Notes: generated by a model from the sequence alone, not told the origin. Shown: positions 1-7,920, numbered from the stretch's first letter. The stretch is 64,000 nucleotides of DNA from Catenulispora sp. EB89 (GCF_041261445.1 NZ_JBGCCU010000002.1:124001-188000); one strand, 5' to 3'. Program-made: numbers and translations.

Positions 1-140
1 TTGATCAGCACCCGGCGGTTGGCCTCGTCGCGCGCCAGGACCTTGGTCAGGATCCCGACCCCGAAGTCGAAGCCCTCCAGGAAGAAGTAGCCGATCCACA
101 GCACCGCGATCAGCAGGTACCAGAAGTTCACCAGGCTCAC
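1..140 (-). CDS. cydB: Cytochrome bd ubiquinol oxidase subunit II, N-terminal fragment
   Basis: Only the first 46 or so codons lie in the window; the gene runs off the left edge. The GTG start is 19 bases after the cydA stop, with a GAGAGG-like ribosome site between. The N-terminus reads VSLVNFWYLLIAVLWIGYFF and then LEGFDFGVGIL, the first membrane helix and the conserved FDFGVG signature of CydB. CydB pairs with CydA in the membrane to form the proton-motive bd-type quinol oxidase, used at low oxygen. Order and spacing imply co-transcription with cydA. The remainder cannot be judged. Confidence 0.9.
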   Translation of the reverse strand, partial: MSLVNFWYLLIAVLWIGYFFLEGFDFGVGILTKVLARDEANRRVLI

Positions 141-159
141 GGCCGTCTACCTCTCAGTG

Positions 160-1599
160 TCAGTACGCGAACGCAAGTGGCTGATCCTCGTCGCCGTCCA
201 GAGACGGAGGAGTGGCGACCGGGGCGACGTCATGAGCACCCGCCCGCGCGTACTTGACGCACAACCCCACCTCGACCACGGCCAGCACCGCGTAGAGAGC
301 CGCGAACAGGATCAGCGAGGTCAGCACCCGGCCGGCCGGCACCGACGTCGAGACGCCCTCGCGGGTGCGCATCAGGCCGTACACGATCCAGGGCTGGCGT
401 CCGGTCTCGGTGAAGATCCAGCCCCACGCCGAGCCGATCACCGGGAAGACCAGGGTCCACAGGCCGAACCGCCAGAACCACCGGCCCCAGCGGCCCGACG
501 GCGTGCGGCCCCGCCGGGTGAACCAGAGGCCGAACAGCGCCACCAGCACCGAGAACATCCCGAAGCCGATCATCCAGCGGAAGGACCAGTACGCCATCGG
601 GATCCACGGCCGGTAGTCGCCGGGGCCGTACTTGGCCTGCTCGGCGGCGTTGGTCTGGTTGATGCCCGGGACCGGGTCGTGGAAGTTGCCGTGGGCCAGG
701 AAGGACAGCAGGCGCGGGATCTCGATCTCCACCGAGTTGCGGCCCTTCTCGACGTCGCCGACCGCGAACACCGAGAACGGCGCCGGCCCCTGCGTGTCCC
801 ACAGCGCCTCGGCCGAGGCCATCTTCATCGGCTGCTGCTCGAACATGACCTTGCCCTGCTGGTCCCCGGTCAGCGCGACGCCGACGCCGGCGATCAGCAG
901 TGCCCACAGGCCGACCAGCAGCGAGGGTCGGAAGACCGCGGGCTGCTGCTTCTTGCGCAGGTGGTAGCAGGAGATGCCGACCAGGGCGGCGCCGGCGCAC
1001 AGGAAGCAGGCGGTCAGGACGTGCAGGAAGGTGATGACGGTGGTCCGCTGGGTGATCACGGCCCAGAAGTCGGTGAGCTCGGCGCGGCCCTTCAGCTCGT
1101 TGAACACGTAGCCGACCGGGTGCTGCATGAAGGAGTTCGCGGCCAGGATGAAGTAGGCGCTGGCCATGGTGCCGAAGGCGGCGATCCAGATGCAGGCCAG
1201 GTGCACGCCGCGGGGCAGCCGCTCCCAGCCGAAGATCCACAGGCCCAGGAACGTGGACTCCAGGAAGAACGCCAGCAGCGCCTCGATGGCCAGCGGCGAG
1301 CCGAAGATGTCGCCGACGAAGCGGGAGTACTCCGACCAGTTCATGCCGAACTGGAACTCCTGCACGATGCCGGTGACCAGGCCGAGGGCGAAGTTGATCA
1401 GGAACAGCCGGCCCCAGAACTTCGTGGCCTGGTAGTACTGCTCCCTGCCGGTGCGGTGCCAGGCCGTCTGGAAGCCCGCGACCAGGAACGAGGTGCCGAT
1501 GGTCAGCGGGACGAACAGGAAGTGGTAGACGGTCGTGATCGCGAACTGCCAGCGGGCCACCGACACCGGGTCCATCGCGGCGGTCACGGACTGGTGCAC
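160..1599 (-). CDS. cydA: Cytochrome bd ubiquinol oxidase subunit I
   Basis: This is the haem-bearing, quinol-oxidising subunit of the bd terminal oxidase, an integral membrane protein of about 479 residues. The N-terminal WQFAITTVYHFLFVPLTIG carries the His that ligates haem b595 in this family. GRQPWIVYGLMRTREGVS near residue 390 is the conserved Q-loop/GRQPW region, and the loop is short as in Gram-positive enzymes. The reading frame stays open to 1620, but an AGGAGG site at 1607-1612 sits 7 bases before the GTG at 1599, so I use that start; an internal ATG at 1575 is the other option. cydB follows after 19 bases. No cydCD assembly transporter is visible here. Confidence 0.95.
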   Translation of the reverse strand: MHQSVTAAMDPVSVARWQFAITTVYHFLFVPLTIGTSFLVAGFQTAWHRTGREQYYQATKFWGRLFLINFALGLVTGIVQEFQFGMNWSEYSRFVGDIFGSPLAIEALLAFFLESTFLGLWIFGWERLPRGVHLACIWIAAFGTMASAYFILAANSFMQHPVGYVFNELKGRAELTDFWAVITQRTTVITFLHVLTACFLCAGAALVGISCYHLRKKQQPAVFRPSLLVGLWALLIAGVGVALTGDQQGKVMFEQQPMKMASAEALWDTQGPAPFSVFAVGDVEKGRNSVEIEIPRLLSFLAHGNFHDPVPGINQTNAAEQAKYGPGDYRPWIPMAYWSFRWMIGFGMFSVLVALFGLWFTRRGRTPSGRWGRWFWRFGLWTLVFPVIGSAWGWIFTETGRQPWIVYGLMRTREGVSTSVPAGRVLTSLILFAALYAVLAVVEVGLCVKYARAGAHDVAPVATPPSLDGDEDQPLAFAY

Positions 1600-1644
1600 G
1601 GCTCGGCCTCCTACCGACAAACTGACGCGGTCAGCTGATCACGC

Positions 1645-1675
1645 AGGGTAGTGGAGGCGCGTTCTGTGATGTCAA
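1645..1675 (-). promoter_or_regulatory. Candidate cydA promoter
   Basis: On the minus strand, TTGACA (1670-1675) is followed after 19 bases by TACCCT (1645-1650), about 45 bases before the cydA GTG. The spacer is longer than ideal. I searched this interval for a Rex-type inverted repeat (TGTGAA..TTCACA), which often controls cyd genes in Streptomyces, and did not see one. Confidence 0.4.
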
Positions 1676-1727
1676 AGGCGTGTCACCTGTTCGGCGGCAC
1701 GACCAGGCCGAGTGTTATTTTGCCTGC

Positions 1728-1907
1728 ATGGATTTCTGCGGGCAGTGCGGCGAGCCGACGGCCGCGACCGGCCACGAGCGGTGCGCCGCTCGGGCGGAGC
1801 TGGAGCCGCCGCGGTACTGCGGGCACTGCCGCCGCCGGATGGTGGTGCAGGTCGTGCCGACGGGGTGGTCGGCGCGCTGCGTCGAGCACGGGACCGTCAC
1901 CAGCTGA
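1728..1907 (+). CDS. BsaP-like small zinc-ribbon protein (biotin synthase auxiliary protein family)
   Basis: This is a 59-residue protein with three CxxC-type pairs: FCGQCG at the start, [16 protein letters not shown] in the middle, and a later single Cys in ARCVEHG. The phrase [21 protein letters not shown] is what I recall of BsaP, the actinobacterial protein that supports BioB iron-sulfur cluster function and is normally encoded next to bioB. No bioB is present in this window. The ATG at 1728 has no Shine-Dalgarno sequence, and a TGTTAT box ends 9 bases upstream, so the mRNA may be leaderless. It converges on a biotin carrier gene. Family assignment is from memory of the motif; function here is inferred. 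Confidence 0.6.
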   Translation: MDFCGQCGEPTAATGHERCAARAELEPPRYCGHCRRRMVVQVVPTGWSARCVEHGTVTS

Positions 1908-1911
1908 AAAA

Positions 1912-1939
1912 GAGCACCGTTCTCCGTAGAACGGTGCTC
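1912..1939. terminator. Bidirectional intrinsic terminator between convergent genes
   Basis: GAGCACCGTTCT (1912-1923) and AGAACGGTGCTC (1928-1939) form a perfect 12-bp stem with a CCGT loop. An A-run precedes it (1907-1911), giving a U-tract for minus-strand transcripts. It lies 4 bases after the BsaP-like stop and 16 bases after the biotin carrier stop, so it can end both. Confidence 0.85.
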
Positions 1940-1955
1940 CGGAGTGTCAGGGCCC

Positions 1956-2171
1956 TCAGCCGATGACGGCGATGAGGTCGCCCTCCTGGACCACGTCGCC
2001 CTCGGCCACGGCCAGGCGCGACACCTTGCCCGAGACCTCGGCCAGGACCGGGATCTCCATCTTCATGGACTCGAGGATCACGAGGGTGTCGCCGTCCTCG
2101 ACCTCGTCACCCTCGGCCGCCACGATCTTCCACACGTTGGCCACCATCTCGGCGCGGACTTCCTCGGCCAC
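1956..2171 (-). CDS. Small biotin/lipoyl carrier protein, TB7.3-like
   Basis: This is a 71-residue single-domain biotinyl carrier. ESMKMEIPV contains the MKM lysine that biotin protein ligase modifies, and the flanking hammerhead is complete (EGDEVEDGDTLVILE, then EGDVVQEGDLIAVIG). The start is the GTG at 2171, 8 bases after a GGGAG site; the longer open frame upstream lacks family similarity. Length matches the free-standing actinobacterial carrier known in Mycobacterium as TB7.3 (Rv3221c), which is also encoded near sigH-rshA, the counterpart of sigR-rsrA found here at 6.7-7.8 kb. It presumably serves as a carboxyl carrier for an unidentified carboxylase; no carboxylase subunit is encoded nearby. 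Confidence 0.88.
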   Translation of the reverse strand: MAEEVRAEMVANVWKIVAAEGDEVEDGDTLVILESMKMEIPVLAEVSGKVSRLAVAEGDVVQEGDLIAVIG

Positions 2172-2261
2172 GTTCGATGCTCCCTCGCAGTCACAAGCTA
2201 AAGATGTACGTGCGCATCCAATCACGCCGTACCCGCTCCATGCCCGCGCAGGGGCCGCCAA

Positions 2262-3599
2262 TCACTCCCCGACCATCCTGCTCAGCGACTCCACGACCGT
2301 CGGGTCGTAGTGCACCGCCAGCCCGAGCCGGATGTGGCGCAGCGCCTCGGTGCGCTCGGCCGCCTCCGGTGCCGCGCCGGCCAGGTCGTCGTAGTCGTTG
2401 GCGACCCGCAGTATGCGGCTGGGCAGCGGGCCGGCGGCGCCGAACGGGTCCGGGTGGTGCTCCACGATCTCGGCGGCGTTGCCCAGCGCCCCGGCACGGC
2501 GGATCACCTCGGCGCCGGCCCGGGCGAGCTCGCGCTGGCGCAGCAGGGACAGCGGGGCGGTGCGGCCGCCGTGCACGGGCTCGGCGACCGAGAGCTGGCC
2601 GATGTCGTGCATCAGCGAGGCGTACTCCAGGTCCAGCAGCTGCGCCTCGCTCAGCCCGAGCTCGCGGCCAATACGCAGGCAGGTGCGGGCCACCCGGCGG
2701 GCGTGGCCGGGCTGGGTCAGGCCGGCCACCTCGGTGATGCGCGACAGCGCCCTGATCGTCTCCAGGTGCACTTCCTTGATACGGGCGAAGCGGCGCAGCG
2801 CCAGCTGGGTGAAGGCCAGCGGCAGGCACAGGGCCGGCAGGACCCAGATGGACATGGTGCGCGAGGCCAGGGTGACCAGCAGGGCGGTGGCCACCACGGC
2901 CAGCCCGACGCGGGTGGTGAAGGTCAGCTCGTCGCGCGCCGCGGCCAGGATCGGCCGCCGGTGCTGGCCGGCCTGCAGGATCGAGCCGACCACGCCGTCG
3001 CTGACGATCGCCAGCAGCAGGAACCCGGCCGTCGCGGCGCCCACCGCGAGGCTCTGCAGGTGGTGGGTGAGGTACTCCGGGTCGACGACGAGCGCCTTGG
3101 CCAGGCCCGGGTCGTCGGGCCGGGTGCCGAGCACCCAGCGCAGGTAGAACATGCGGAACAGCCACGCGGTCAGGGCGACCATCAGGAACCGGCGGACGGT
3201 GTAGTCCAGGGTGGTCGGGCGCCGGACGGCCAGGTGCGGCACGGAGCCGACCAGGAAGCCGAACGCCGCCACCGCGACCGCCTGCGGCGCGTTGTGCAGC
3301 GCCGGCTGGTGGCCGATCTCGGTGAGCACGGCGTAGGCCAGGCCGGTGGCCGCACCGAGCGGCGCCGCCTCGCGGCCGCCGGGCAGCCGGACCCGGAAAG
3401 CCTCGCCGGCGGCGATGATCGCGCCGAAGGCCAGGGCGTAACCGGGCTGGCTGAAGCCGTGGACCGCGCAGGAGGCGACCGCGGCGAACGCCACGAAGCT
3501 GGCCAGGACCAGCAGCAGCGGGTTGCTCTGCGCCCACGCGGTCTGCGCGTCGCTGTCGGAATCGAAGGCCCGGTGGCTCGGGGGCTTGGCGTGGTTCAT
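2262..3599 (-). CDS. Membrane protein with a degenerate HD-GYP domain
   Basis: The first 265 or so residues of this 445-residue protein are hydrophobic with about seven likely membrane segments. A cytoplasmic HD domain follows: GHARRVA, then LMHDIGQL (the HD pair is present, but Gln replaces the usual Lys), then VEHHPDPFGA, where a canonical enzyme has HHExxDGxGYP. The metal-binding His/Asp residues are partly kept and the GYP loop is lost. The ATG at 3599 overlaps the stop of the upstream HD-GYP gene (ATGA), so translation is coupled and the two probably act together. It may be a weak phosphodiesterase, another HD hydrolase, or a partner/sensor for the upstream enzyme. Confidence 0.75.
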   Translation of the reverse strand: MNHAKPPSHRAFDSDSDAQTAWAQSNPLLLVLASFVAFAAVASCAVHGFSQPGYALAFGAIIAAGEAFRVRLPGGREAAPLGAATGLAYAVLTEIGHQPALHNAPQAVAVAAFGFLVGSVPHLAVRRPTTLDYTVRRFLMVALTAWLFRMFYLRWVLGTRPDDPGLAKALVVDPEYLTHHLQSLAVGAATAGFLLLAIVSDGVVGSILQAGQHRRPILAAARDELTFTTRVGLAVVATALLVTLASRTMSIWVLPALCLPLAFTQLALRRFARIKEVHLETIRALSRITEVAGLTQPGHARRVARTCLRIGRELGLSEAQLLDLEYASLMHDIGQLSVAEPVHGGRTAPLSLLRQRELARAGAEVIRRAGALGNAAEIVEHHPDPFGAAGPLPSRILRVANDYDDLAGAAPEAAERTEALRHIRLGLAVHYDPTVVESLSRMVGE

Positions 3600-6394
3600 G
3601 CCGAGGACTCCTCGGAGTCCTTCGCGTCGGGATCGCGCGGCGGCCACGCGGCGTCGCCGGGGCCGAAGAAGTGGAGCGTCGACGACGAACCGCCGGCGCC
3701 GTGCAGGAACCACGCGGGTCCGGCCGAGGACCCGTTGCGGCTGTCGGCCTCGGCGAGATCGGAGAGGTCGGCGAGGTCGGCGGCTTCGGCGGCGGCCTTC
3801 GAGGCCTCGGCGGGCGGCTCGGGCGCGGTCCACGGCTCCGGAGACGGCGTCCAGGCCTCGGGGTCGCCGGTCTTGGGCGGATGGACGGGGGCGACGCCGT
3901 CGCCGTCGGCGGCCGGCTCGACGACGAGTTCCGTGACGGAACCGGTGACGTCGTGGCAGGGGACGACCGGCTTGCGGAGGTCGAAGTCGGCCGCGGGCTC
4001 GGGGCCGCGCGGATCGGGGTCGGCGGCCGGCGTGGCGGCACGAACGCGCATCGAGCCTCTGGGGTCGCCGCGCAGGCCGGGGTCGACCGGCCAGCGGGGG
4101 GACGGGTTGGCGGCGCGCTGGGGGTCGGTGGATTTCGGGGCCTCGGGTTCGGGCTCCGGCTCGGGCTCCGAACCGAACGCCGCCGCCAGATCGGCCAGAT
4201 GCTGGAGGAAGGCCGAGCGATCCGGCACGACCGAAATCTCGTGATCGGGGTCGGGCTCCGGCTCGGCATCGAGAGGCACCCCGGTGTCGGCCGATTCAGG
4301 CTCGGCGCCCGCGATCGCGCTGCTCTGCTGGATCACCCGCTCGGCAGGCGGCGCCTCGGGGTCCGCGACCGGGTCACTCGGCCGCATCCCGGGCGCGGCG
4401 GGCAGCGCCTCGGCGCCCGCAAGCTCGGCAGGCGGCACCTCGGGGTCCGCGACCGCGTCGCTCAGCCGCATCCCGGACGCGGCGGGCAGCGGCCCGGCAC
4501 CCGCAAGCTCGCGCTCGGCAGGCGACGCTCCGGAGTCCGCGACCGCGCTGCTCCGCTGGATCACCCGCTCCGCAGGCGGCGCCTCGGAGTCCGCGACCGC
4601 GTTGCTCTGCTGCATCCCGGGCGCGGCGGGCAGCGGCCCGGCGCCCGCAAGCTCGGCAGCCGGCGCCTCGGGATCCGCGACCGCGTCGCTCGGCTGCATC
4701 ACAGGCTCGGCCAGCGGCGCCTCGGCGTTCTCAGCGTTCTCAGCGTTCTCGGCCGCCTCGCCGTCCCAGGCCCAGCCCTCGTCGGGCTCCGGCCCCGCCT
4801 CGCGCACCACGGCCGAGTGCATCCGCTCCGACCAGCCGTCGTCGAAGTCCGCGCCGGCCGCACCGCTCACGCCGGCCGCCAACTCCGGCTCCGGCTCGGT
4901 CACCCGCTGCCCCGGGATCCCGCCCAGCAGCTCCGGCACCGGCCGCGTGCCGTCCTCGGGGCCCGGCTCCCCGCCGTGCTCCAGCCAGCTCGGGTACCAG
5001 TCCGAGAACCACTCCACCGGCACGAACGGGTCGTCGTGGTCGGCGAAGGAGAAGCCCGGCACCCGCTTGGGCAGCGGCCAGGGGCCGGTCGCCGCGGCGG
5101 CGGTCGCCTCGTCCTGCGGGGGCTCGGCGGGCACCAGTTCGGTGGGCAGCCAGGGCTGGCCGGAGCGCTCCGCGAGTTGCAGCGCGGCCTCGAAGGCCTG
5201 GACCAGCGCCGGGTCGAACTGGGTGCCGGCGCCGCGGCGGAGTTCGGCCACCGCCTGCTCGACCGAGCGGGCCGCGCGGTAGGAGCGGGTGGAGGTCATC
5301 GCGTCGAAGGCGTCGGCGACGCCGATGATGCGGGCGAACTCCGGGATCTCGTCGCCCGACTTGCCCGTCGGGTAGCCGCGGCCGTCGAGGCGTTCGTGGT
5401 GGTACAGGACGCCCTCGTAGACCTCGGTGAGGAACCGGATGTCACGCAGCACCGCGACCCCGTGGTTGGGGTGCATGCACATGAGCTTGAACTCTTCCTC
5501 GGTCAGGCCGCCGGTGCTGGTGAGCAGCCGGGTCGGGACGCCGAGTTTGCCGATGTCGTGCAGAAGCCCGGCGAAGCGGAGCATCACCAGGCGGTCCTGC
5601 GGCATCTTCAGCTGCTCGGCGAGCATCTCCGCGCCGCGCGCGACCCGCTCACTGTGACCGCGGGTGTAGGAGTCCTTGATCTCCACGGCCTGCACCAGCG
5701 CGGCGATCGTGCCCTCGTGCGCCGCGCCCTCTTTCGCGTACTGCGACAGGCTCCAGTGCGCTATGTACATCGGCACGACCACCAGCGGGGCGGTGTACCA
5801 GCCGATGTCGTCCCACAGCGACAGGAAGATCAGCGCCAGCACGCCCGAGGAGTAGTACGGCATGGTCGCGCGCTTCAAGTCGCCGCGCAGCGCGTCCACG
5901 AACCGGATGTGCGTCGCCAGCCCGGAGTAGCCCGCGATGATCAGGCCGTTGACCACCAGGGAGGCGGTGACCGCCGCCGCGGAGGGCCACAGGAACTCCG
6001 GGAAGGACAGGAAGTGCCCCGGGACGTGGCCGCCGGCCAGGTGACACACGGCGGCCCCGGACGCCGGCACCAGGCTCGACATCGCGGAGTTGACGATCTG
6101 TTTGGTCCAGGTCCAGCTCGGCAGGCGGGGCCACGGCACCGAGCTGATCAGCCCGACGATGGCGGCCGCCGGCGGCGCCAGGACCAGCACCGTGATGAGC
6201 GTGACGACCAGGGAGACCGACATGGTCCAGCCCGAGGTGCCGATCTGCACGCGCGAGAGCCGCTCGGCGGCGACCACCAGCGCGCACAGCGCCAGCAGCA
6301 GGGGCAGGTGGGTCCTGGACAACGGCAATGTGGCGATGGCTGCAAAGGCCACCGCCACCAAGCCGAAGATGTAGCACCGCACGGAGAACGGCAT
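3596..6394 (-). CDS. Membrane HD-GYP protein, probable c-di-GMP phosphodiesterase, with long acidic tail
   Basis: The N-terminal 215 or so residues form six or seven membrane segments. A complete HD-GYP domain follows at about residues 225-405: GHSERVARG, LLHDIGKLGVP, MHPNHG, YHHERLDGRGYPTG, VADAFDAMTS. These are the metal-ligand and GYP motifs of enzymes that hydrolyse c-di-GMP to pGpG or GMP. The last 500 or so residues are low-complexity, rich in Ala, Pro, Glu and Asp, with an imperfect repeat (about 565-700) and no recognisable domain. At 932 residues it is far longer than a typical HD-GYP protein because of this tail. The start has AGAGG 7 bases upstream, and the stop overlaps the next gene. 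Confidence 0.85.
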   Translation of the reverse strand: MPFSVRCYIFGLVAVAFAAIATLPLSRTHLPLLLALCALVVAAERLSRVQIGTSGWTMSVSLVVTLITVLVLAPPAAAIVGLISSVPWPRLPSWTWTKQIVNSAMSSLVPASGAAVCHLAGGHVPGHFLSFPEFLWPSAAAVTASLVVNGLIIAGYSGLATHIRFVDALRGDLKRATMPYYSSGVLALIFLSLWDDIGWYTAPLVVVPMYIAHWSLSQYAKEGAAHEGTIAALVQAVEIKDSYTRGHSERVARGAEMLAEQLKMPQDRLVMLRFAGLLHDIGKLGVPTRLLTSTGGLTEEEFKLMCMHPNHGVAVLRDIRFLTEVYEGVLYHHERLDGRGYPTGKSGDEIPEFARIIGVADAFDAMTSTRSYRAARSVEQAVAELRRGAGTQFDPALVQAFEAALQLAERSGQPWLPTELVPAEPPQDEATAAAATGPWPLPKRVPGFSFADHDDPFVPVEWFSDWYPSWLEHGGEPGPEDGTRPVPELLGGIPGQRVTEPEPELAAGVSGAAGADFDDGWSERMHSAVVREAGPEPDEGWAWDGEAAENAENAENAEAPLAEPVMQPSDAVADPEAPAAELAGAGPLPAAPGMQQSNAVADSEAPPAERVIQRSSAVADSGASPAERELAGAGPLPAASGMRLSDAVADPEVPPAELAGAEALPAAPGMRPSDPVADPEAPPAERVIQQSSAIAGAEPESADTGVPLDAEPEPDPDHEISVVPDRSAFLQHLADLAAAFGSEPEPEPEPEAPKSTDPQRAANPSPRWPVDPGLRGDPRGSMRVRAATPAADPDPRGPEPAADFDLRKPVVPCHDVTGSVTELVVEPAADGDGVAPVHPPKTGDPEAWTPSPEPWTAPEPPAEASKAAAEAADLADLSDLAEADSRNGSSAGPAWFLHGAGGSSSTLHFFGPGDAAWPPRDPDAKDSEESSA
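4284..4700 (-). repeat. Imperfect repeat encoding Ala/Pro/Glu-rich units in the HD-GYP tail
   Basis: Within the tail, units of about 25-40 residues recur with the skeleton PPAE(RVIQ)..(LAGAGPLPAAPGM)..S(D/N)AVADPEA. At least four copies of VAD(P/S)EAPPAE-like text and four copies of LPAA(P/S)GM can be read. The DNA shows the same recurring blocks, for example cggcgcctcgg and gcatcccgg, indicating expansion by duplication. Confidence 0.75.
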
Positions 6395-6663
6395 CGGTCA
6401 TCCTCTAGTCCGCGCAGGGAGCGCGTCGGCACCGGTCAACGCAAAACCCTGTCACGAAACTCCCGGTGGGTCCACAGGCCGACACATGGGGCGGCGCCGG
6501 CCCGTGGCCCTACTGGAGTTGGGATCACCCGACTCAGACACCACCGTCGCCAAGACGAATCATCGCGGACCACCATCCCTCGAATTTCGCCCGCGGCTGT
6601 CGGGCAGACCGCGGGAATGGATCAAAGCACGTACGAGTACAGAGGAAAAACAGCCGCCAGTCA

Positions 6664-6691
6664 AGAAAAGATCCACTCTTCCGAGTGGATC
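6664..6691 (-). terminator. Rho-independent terminator, second of a tandem pair after rsrA
   Basis: GATCCACTC (6670-6678) pairs perfectly with GAGTGGATC (6683-6691) around a 4-base loop. On the minus strand the stem is followed by TTTTCTT, a classic intrinsic terminator for the sigR-rsrA transcript. Confidence 0.85.
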
Positions 6692-6704
6692 CGACCGGAA
6701 CGCG

Positions 6705-6733
6705 CCAGGGGCACGCCATAGGCGTGCCCCTGG
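6705..6733 (-). terminator. First terminator hairpin after rsrA
   Basis: CCAGGGGCACGCC (6705-6717) and GGCGTGCCCCTGG (6721-6733) form a perfect 13-bp stem with an ATA loop, 17 bases past the rsrA stop. There is no U-run of its own; the U-rich hairpin follows 13 bases later, making a tandem terminator. Confidence 0.8.
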
Positions 6734-6750
6734 GACCGTTCTCCGTACCG

Positions 6751-7032
6751 CTATTCTCCGGCGCCGCCCACGGCGACCTCGCCGCGCACCTGCCGGATCC
6801 GGGCGAGCACCTTGTCGCGCAGGTCGACCGGCGGCTCGTCACACCCGCAGCAGCGCTGCACGAGCTTCTTCACCATCGCGTCCAGCCCGTACTTCTCCAA
6901 ACAGGGCTGGCACTCGTCGAGGTGGCGCTTTACCGCCGCACAGTCCTCATCGGGCATCTCGTTGTCGATGTACTCGTAGAGATGGTCGAGGACCTCGGTG
7001 CACGGCGTCTCGTGCGGCTGGCCGCAGCTCAT
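6751..7032 (-). CDS. rsrA: Zinc-binding redox-sensitive anti-sigma factor RsrA
   Basis: This is a 93-residue anti-sigma factor of the ZAS family. It holds sigma-R inactive under reducing conditions and releases it on disulfide stress. The Cys/His pattern is C3, C11, H37, C41, C44, C61, C62 and C64. HLDECQPC provides the HxxxCxxC zinc motif, and C11/C44 correspond to the trigger-disulfide residues of the Streptomyces protein. Its ATG is 6 bases after the sigR stop, so the two are co-translated. The length is normal for the family. Two terminators follow. Confidence 0.95.
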   Translation of the reverse strand: MSCGQPHETPCTEVLDHLYEYIDNEMPDEDCAAVKRHLDECQPCLEKYGLDAMVKKLVQRCCGCDEPPVDLRDKVLARIRQVRGEVAVGGAGE

Positions 7033-7038
7033 GGCGCT

Positions 7039-7845
7039 TCAGTTCCCTTCCGCCGAGGCGGCCACCAGGCCGCGCTCCCGCGCGTAGTCCTCAAGCATCG
7101 CACGGAGCTGCCGGCGCCCGCGGTGCAACCGCGACATCACGGTGCCGATCGGGGTGCCCATGATGTCGGCGATCTCCTTGTAGGCGAAACCCTCGACGTC
7201 GGCCAGGTAGACCGCGATGCGGAACTCCTCGCCGATGGCCTGCAGGGCTTCCTTCACATCGGAGTCCGGCAGGTGGTCCAGCGCCACCGTCTCGGCCGAG
7301 GGCAGACCCGCCGAGCTGTGCGACTCGGCCCGGGCCAGCTGCCAGTCCTCGATCTCCTCGGTCGGGCTGACCTGGGGCTCGCGCTGCTTCTTGCGGTAGC
7401 TGTTGATGAATGTGTTGGTGAGGATCCGGTACAGCCAGGCCTTGAGGTTGGTGCCCTCGCGGAACTGGTGGAAGGAGGCGAACGCCTTCGCGAAAGTCTC
7501 CTGGATCAGGTCCTCGGCGTCGGCCGGGTTGCGGGTCATCCGCAGCGCGGCCGGATAGAGCTGGTCGAGATACACCAGGGCGTCGCGCTCGAAGCGCTCG
7601 TTGCGCGCGTCCTCGGACTCGCCGGGGTCTACGCGCGGCGCATCGGCCGTGCTCTCGGCGGATGCGGCGGACACGGCTTCGGCGACAGGCATCTCCTCGG
7701 CGATGACGGCCTCGCCACGTGCGTCGTCAGCGGTCACGGCGACCGTCCTCACCTCCTCGGGGTTTCCCGAAGAGCTTATCCAAGGCGAGACCCCCGACAA
7801 ATCGATCTTGACTGCCGGACGCCGCTGCTTCAGTGCCAAAGTCAT
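7039..7845 (-). CDS. sigR: ECF sigma factor SigR, thiol-oxidative stress regulator
   Basis: Sigma region 2 is intact ([20 protein letters not shown], then [14 protein letters not shown]), as is region 4 ([20 protein letters not shown], then [19 protein letters not shown]), very close to Streptomyces SigR. I choose the ATG at 7845 because GAGGGG lies 6 bases upstream; the frame is open to a TTG at 7887, but the transcript from the sigma-R promoter would start at about that point. This gives 268 residues, with roughly 80 residues of Ala/Glu-rich sequence before region 2, longer than the standard SigR and reminiscent of the unstable sigma-R-prime isoform of S. coelicolor. rsrA follows directly. 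Confidence 0.93.
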   Translation of the reverse strand: MTLALKQRRPAVKIDLSGVSPWISSSGNPEEVRTVAVTADDARGEAVIAEEMPVAEAVSAASAESTADAPRVDPGESEDARNERFERDALVYLDQLYPAALRMTRNPADAEDLIQETFAKAFASFHQFREGTNLKAWLYRILTNTFINSYRKKQREPQVSPTEEIEDWQLARAESHSSAGLPSAETVALDHLPDSDVKEALQAIGEEFRIAVYLADVEGFAYKEIADIMGTPIGTVMSRLHRGRRQLRAMLEDYARERGLVAASAEGN

Positions 7846-7894
7846 TCCTGTCCCCTCGACAACGTGGTCGGACCCTTGAGGGTTCAAGCGTTGT

Positions 7895-7920
7895 AACCGA
7901 GGACAGGGCAGGTGTATTCC
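7895..7920 (-). promoter_or_regulatory. Sigma-R-dependent autoregulatory promoter of sigR
   Basis: On the minus strand, GGAAT (7916-7920, preceded by G) is followed after exactly 18 bases by GTT (7895-7897). This matches the sigma-R/sigma-H consensus GGGAAT-N18-GTT. Predicted transcription begins near 7885-7888, about 40 bases before the ATG at 7845, implying positive autoregulation of the sigR-rsrA operon. Confidence 0.88.

Larger units (their letters stand above)
6395..6750. other. Intergenic region between rsrA and the HD-GYP gene
   Basis: These 356 bases hold the two minus-strand terminators at 6664-6691 and 6705-6733. I see no gene in the rest. The promoter of the HD-GYP/HD pair should lie in the left half. 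A TTGACC is present on the minus strand about 45 bases before the ATG, but no convincing -10 follows it. Confidence 0.7.

Noticed and set aside
157-1638. 493-codon open frame on the plus strand opposite cydA
   Set aside because: Its composition (Arg, Gly, Ala, Gln, Asp-rich, no motif) is that of an antisense shadow in GC-rich DNA; the opposite strand has full CydA motifs and an AGGAGG site.
1600-1727. Rex operator in the cydA-bsaP gap
   Set aside because: GTGA and TCAC half sites occur but with the wrong spacing for a Rex box.
2191-4269. 692-codon minus-strand frame across both HD genes
   Set aside because: It is a shifted frame of the real genes; composition is Pro/Arg/Ser without motifs.
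3671-6721. 1016-codon plus-strand open frame opposite the HD-GYP gene
   Set aside because: Low-complexity Arg/Gly/Val text without domains; the minus strand carries intact HD-GYP motifs.
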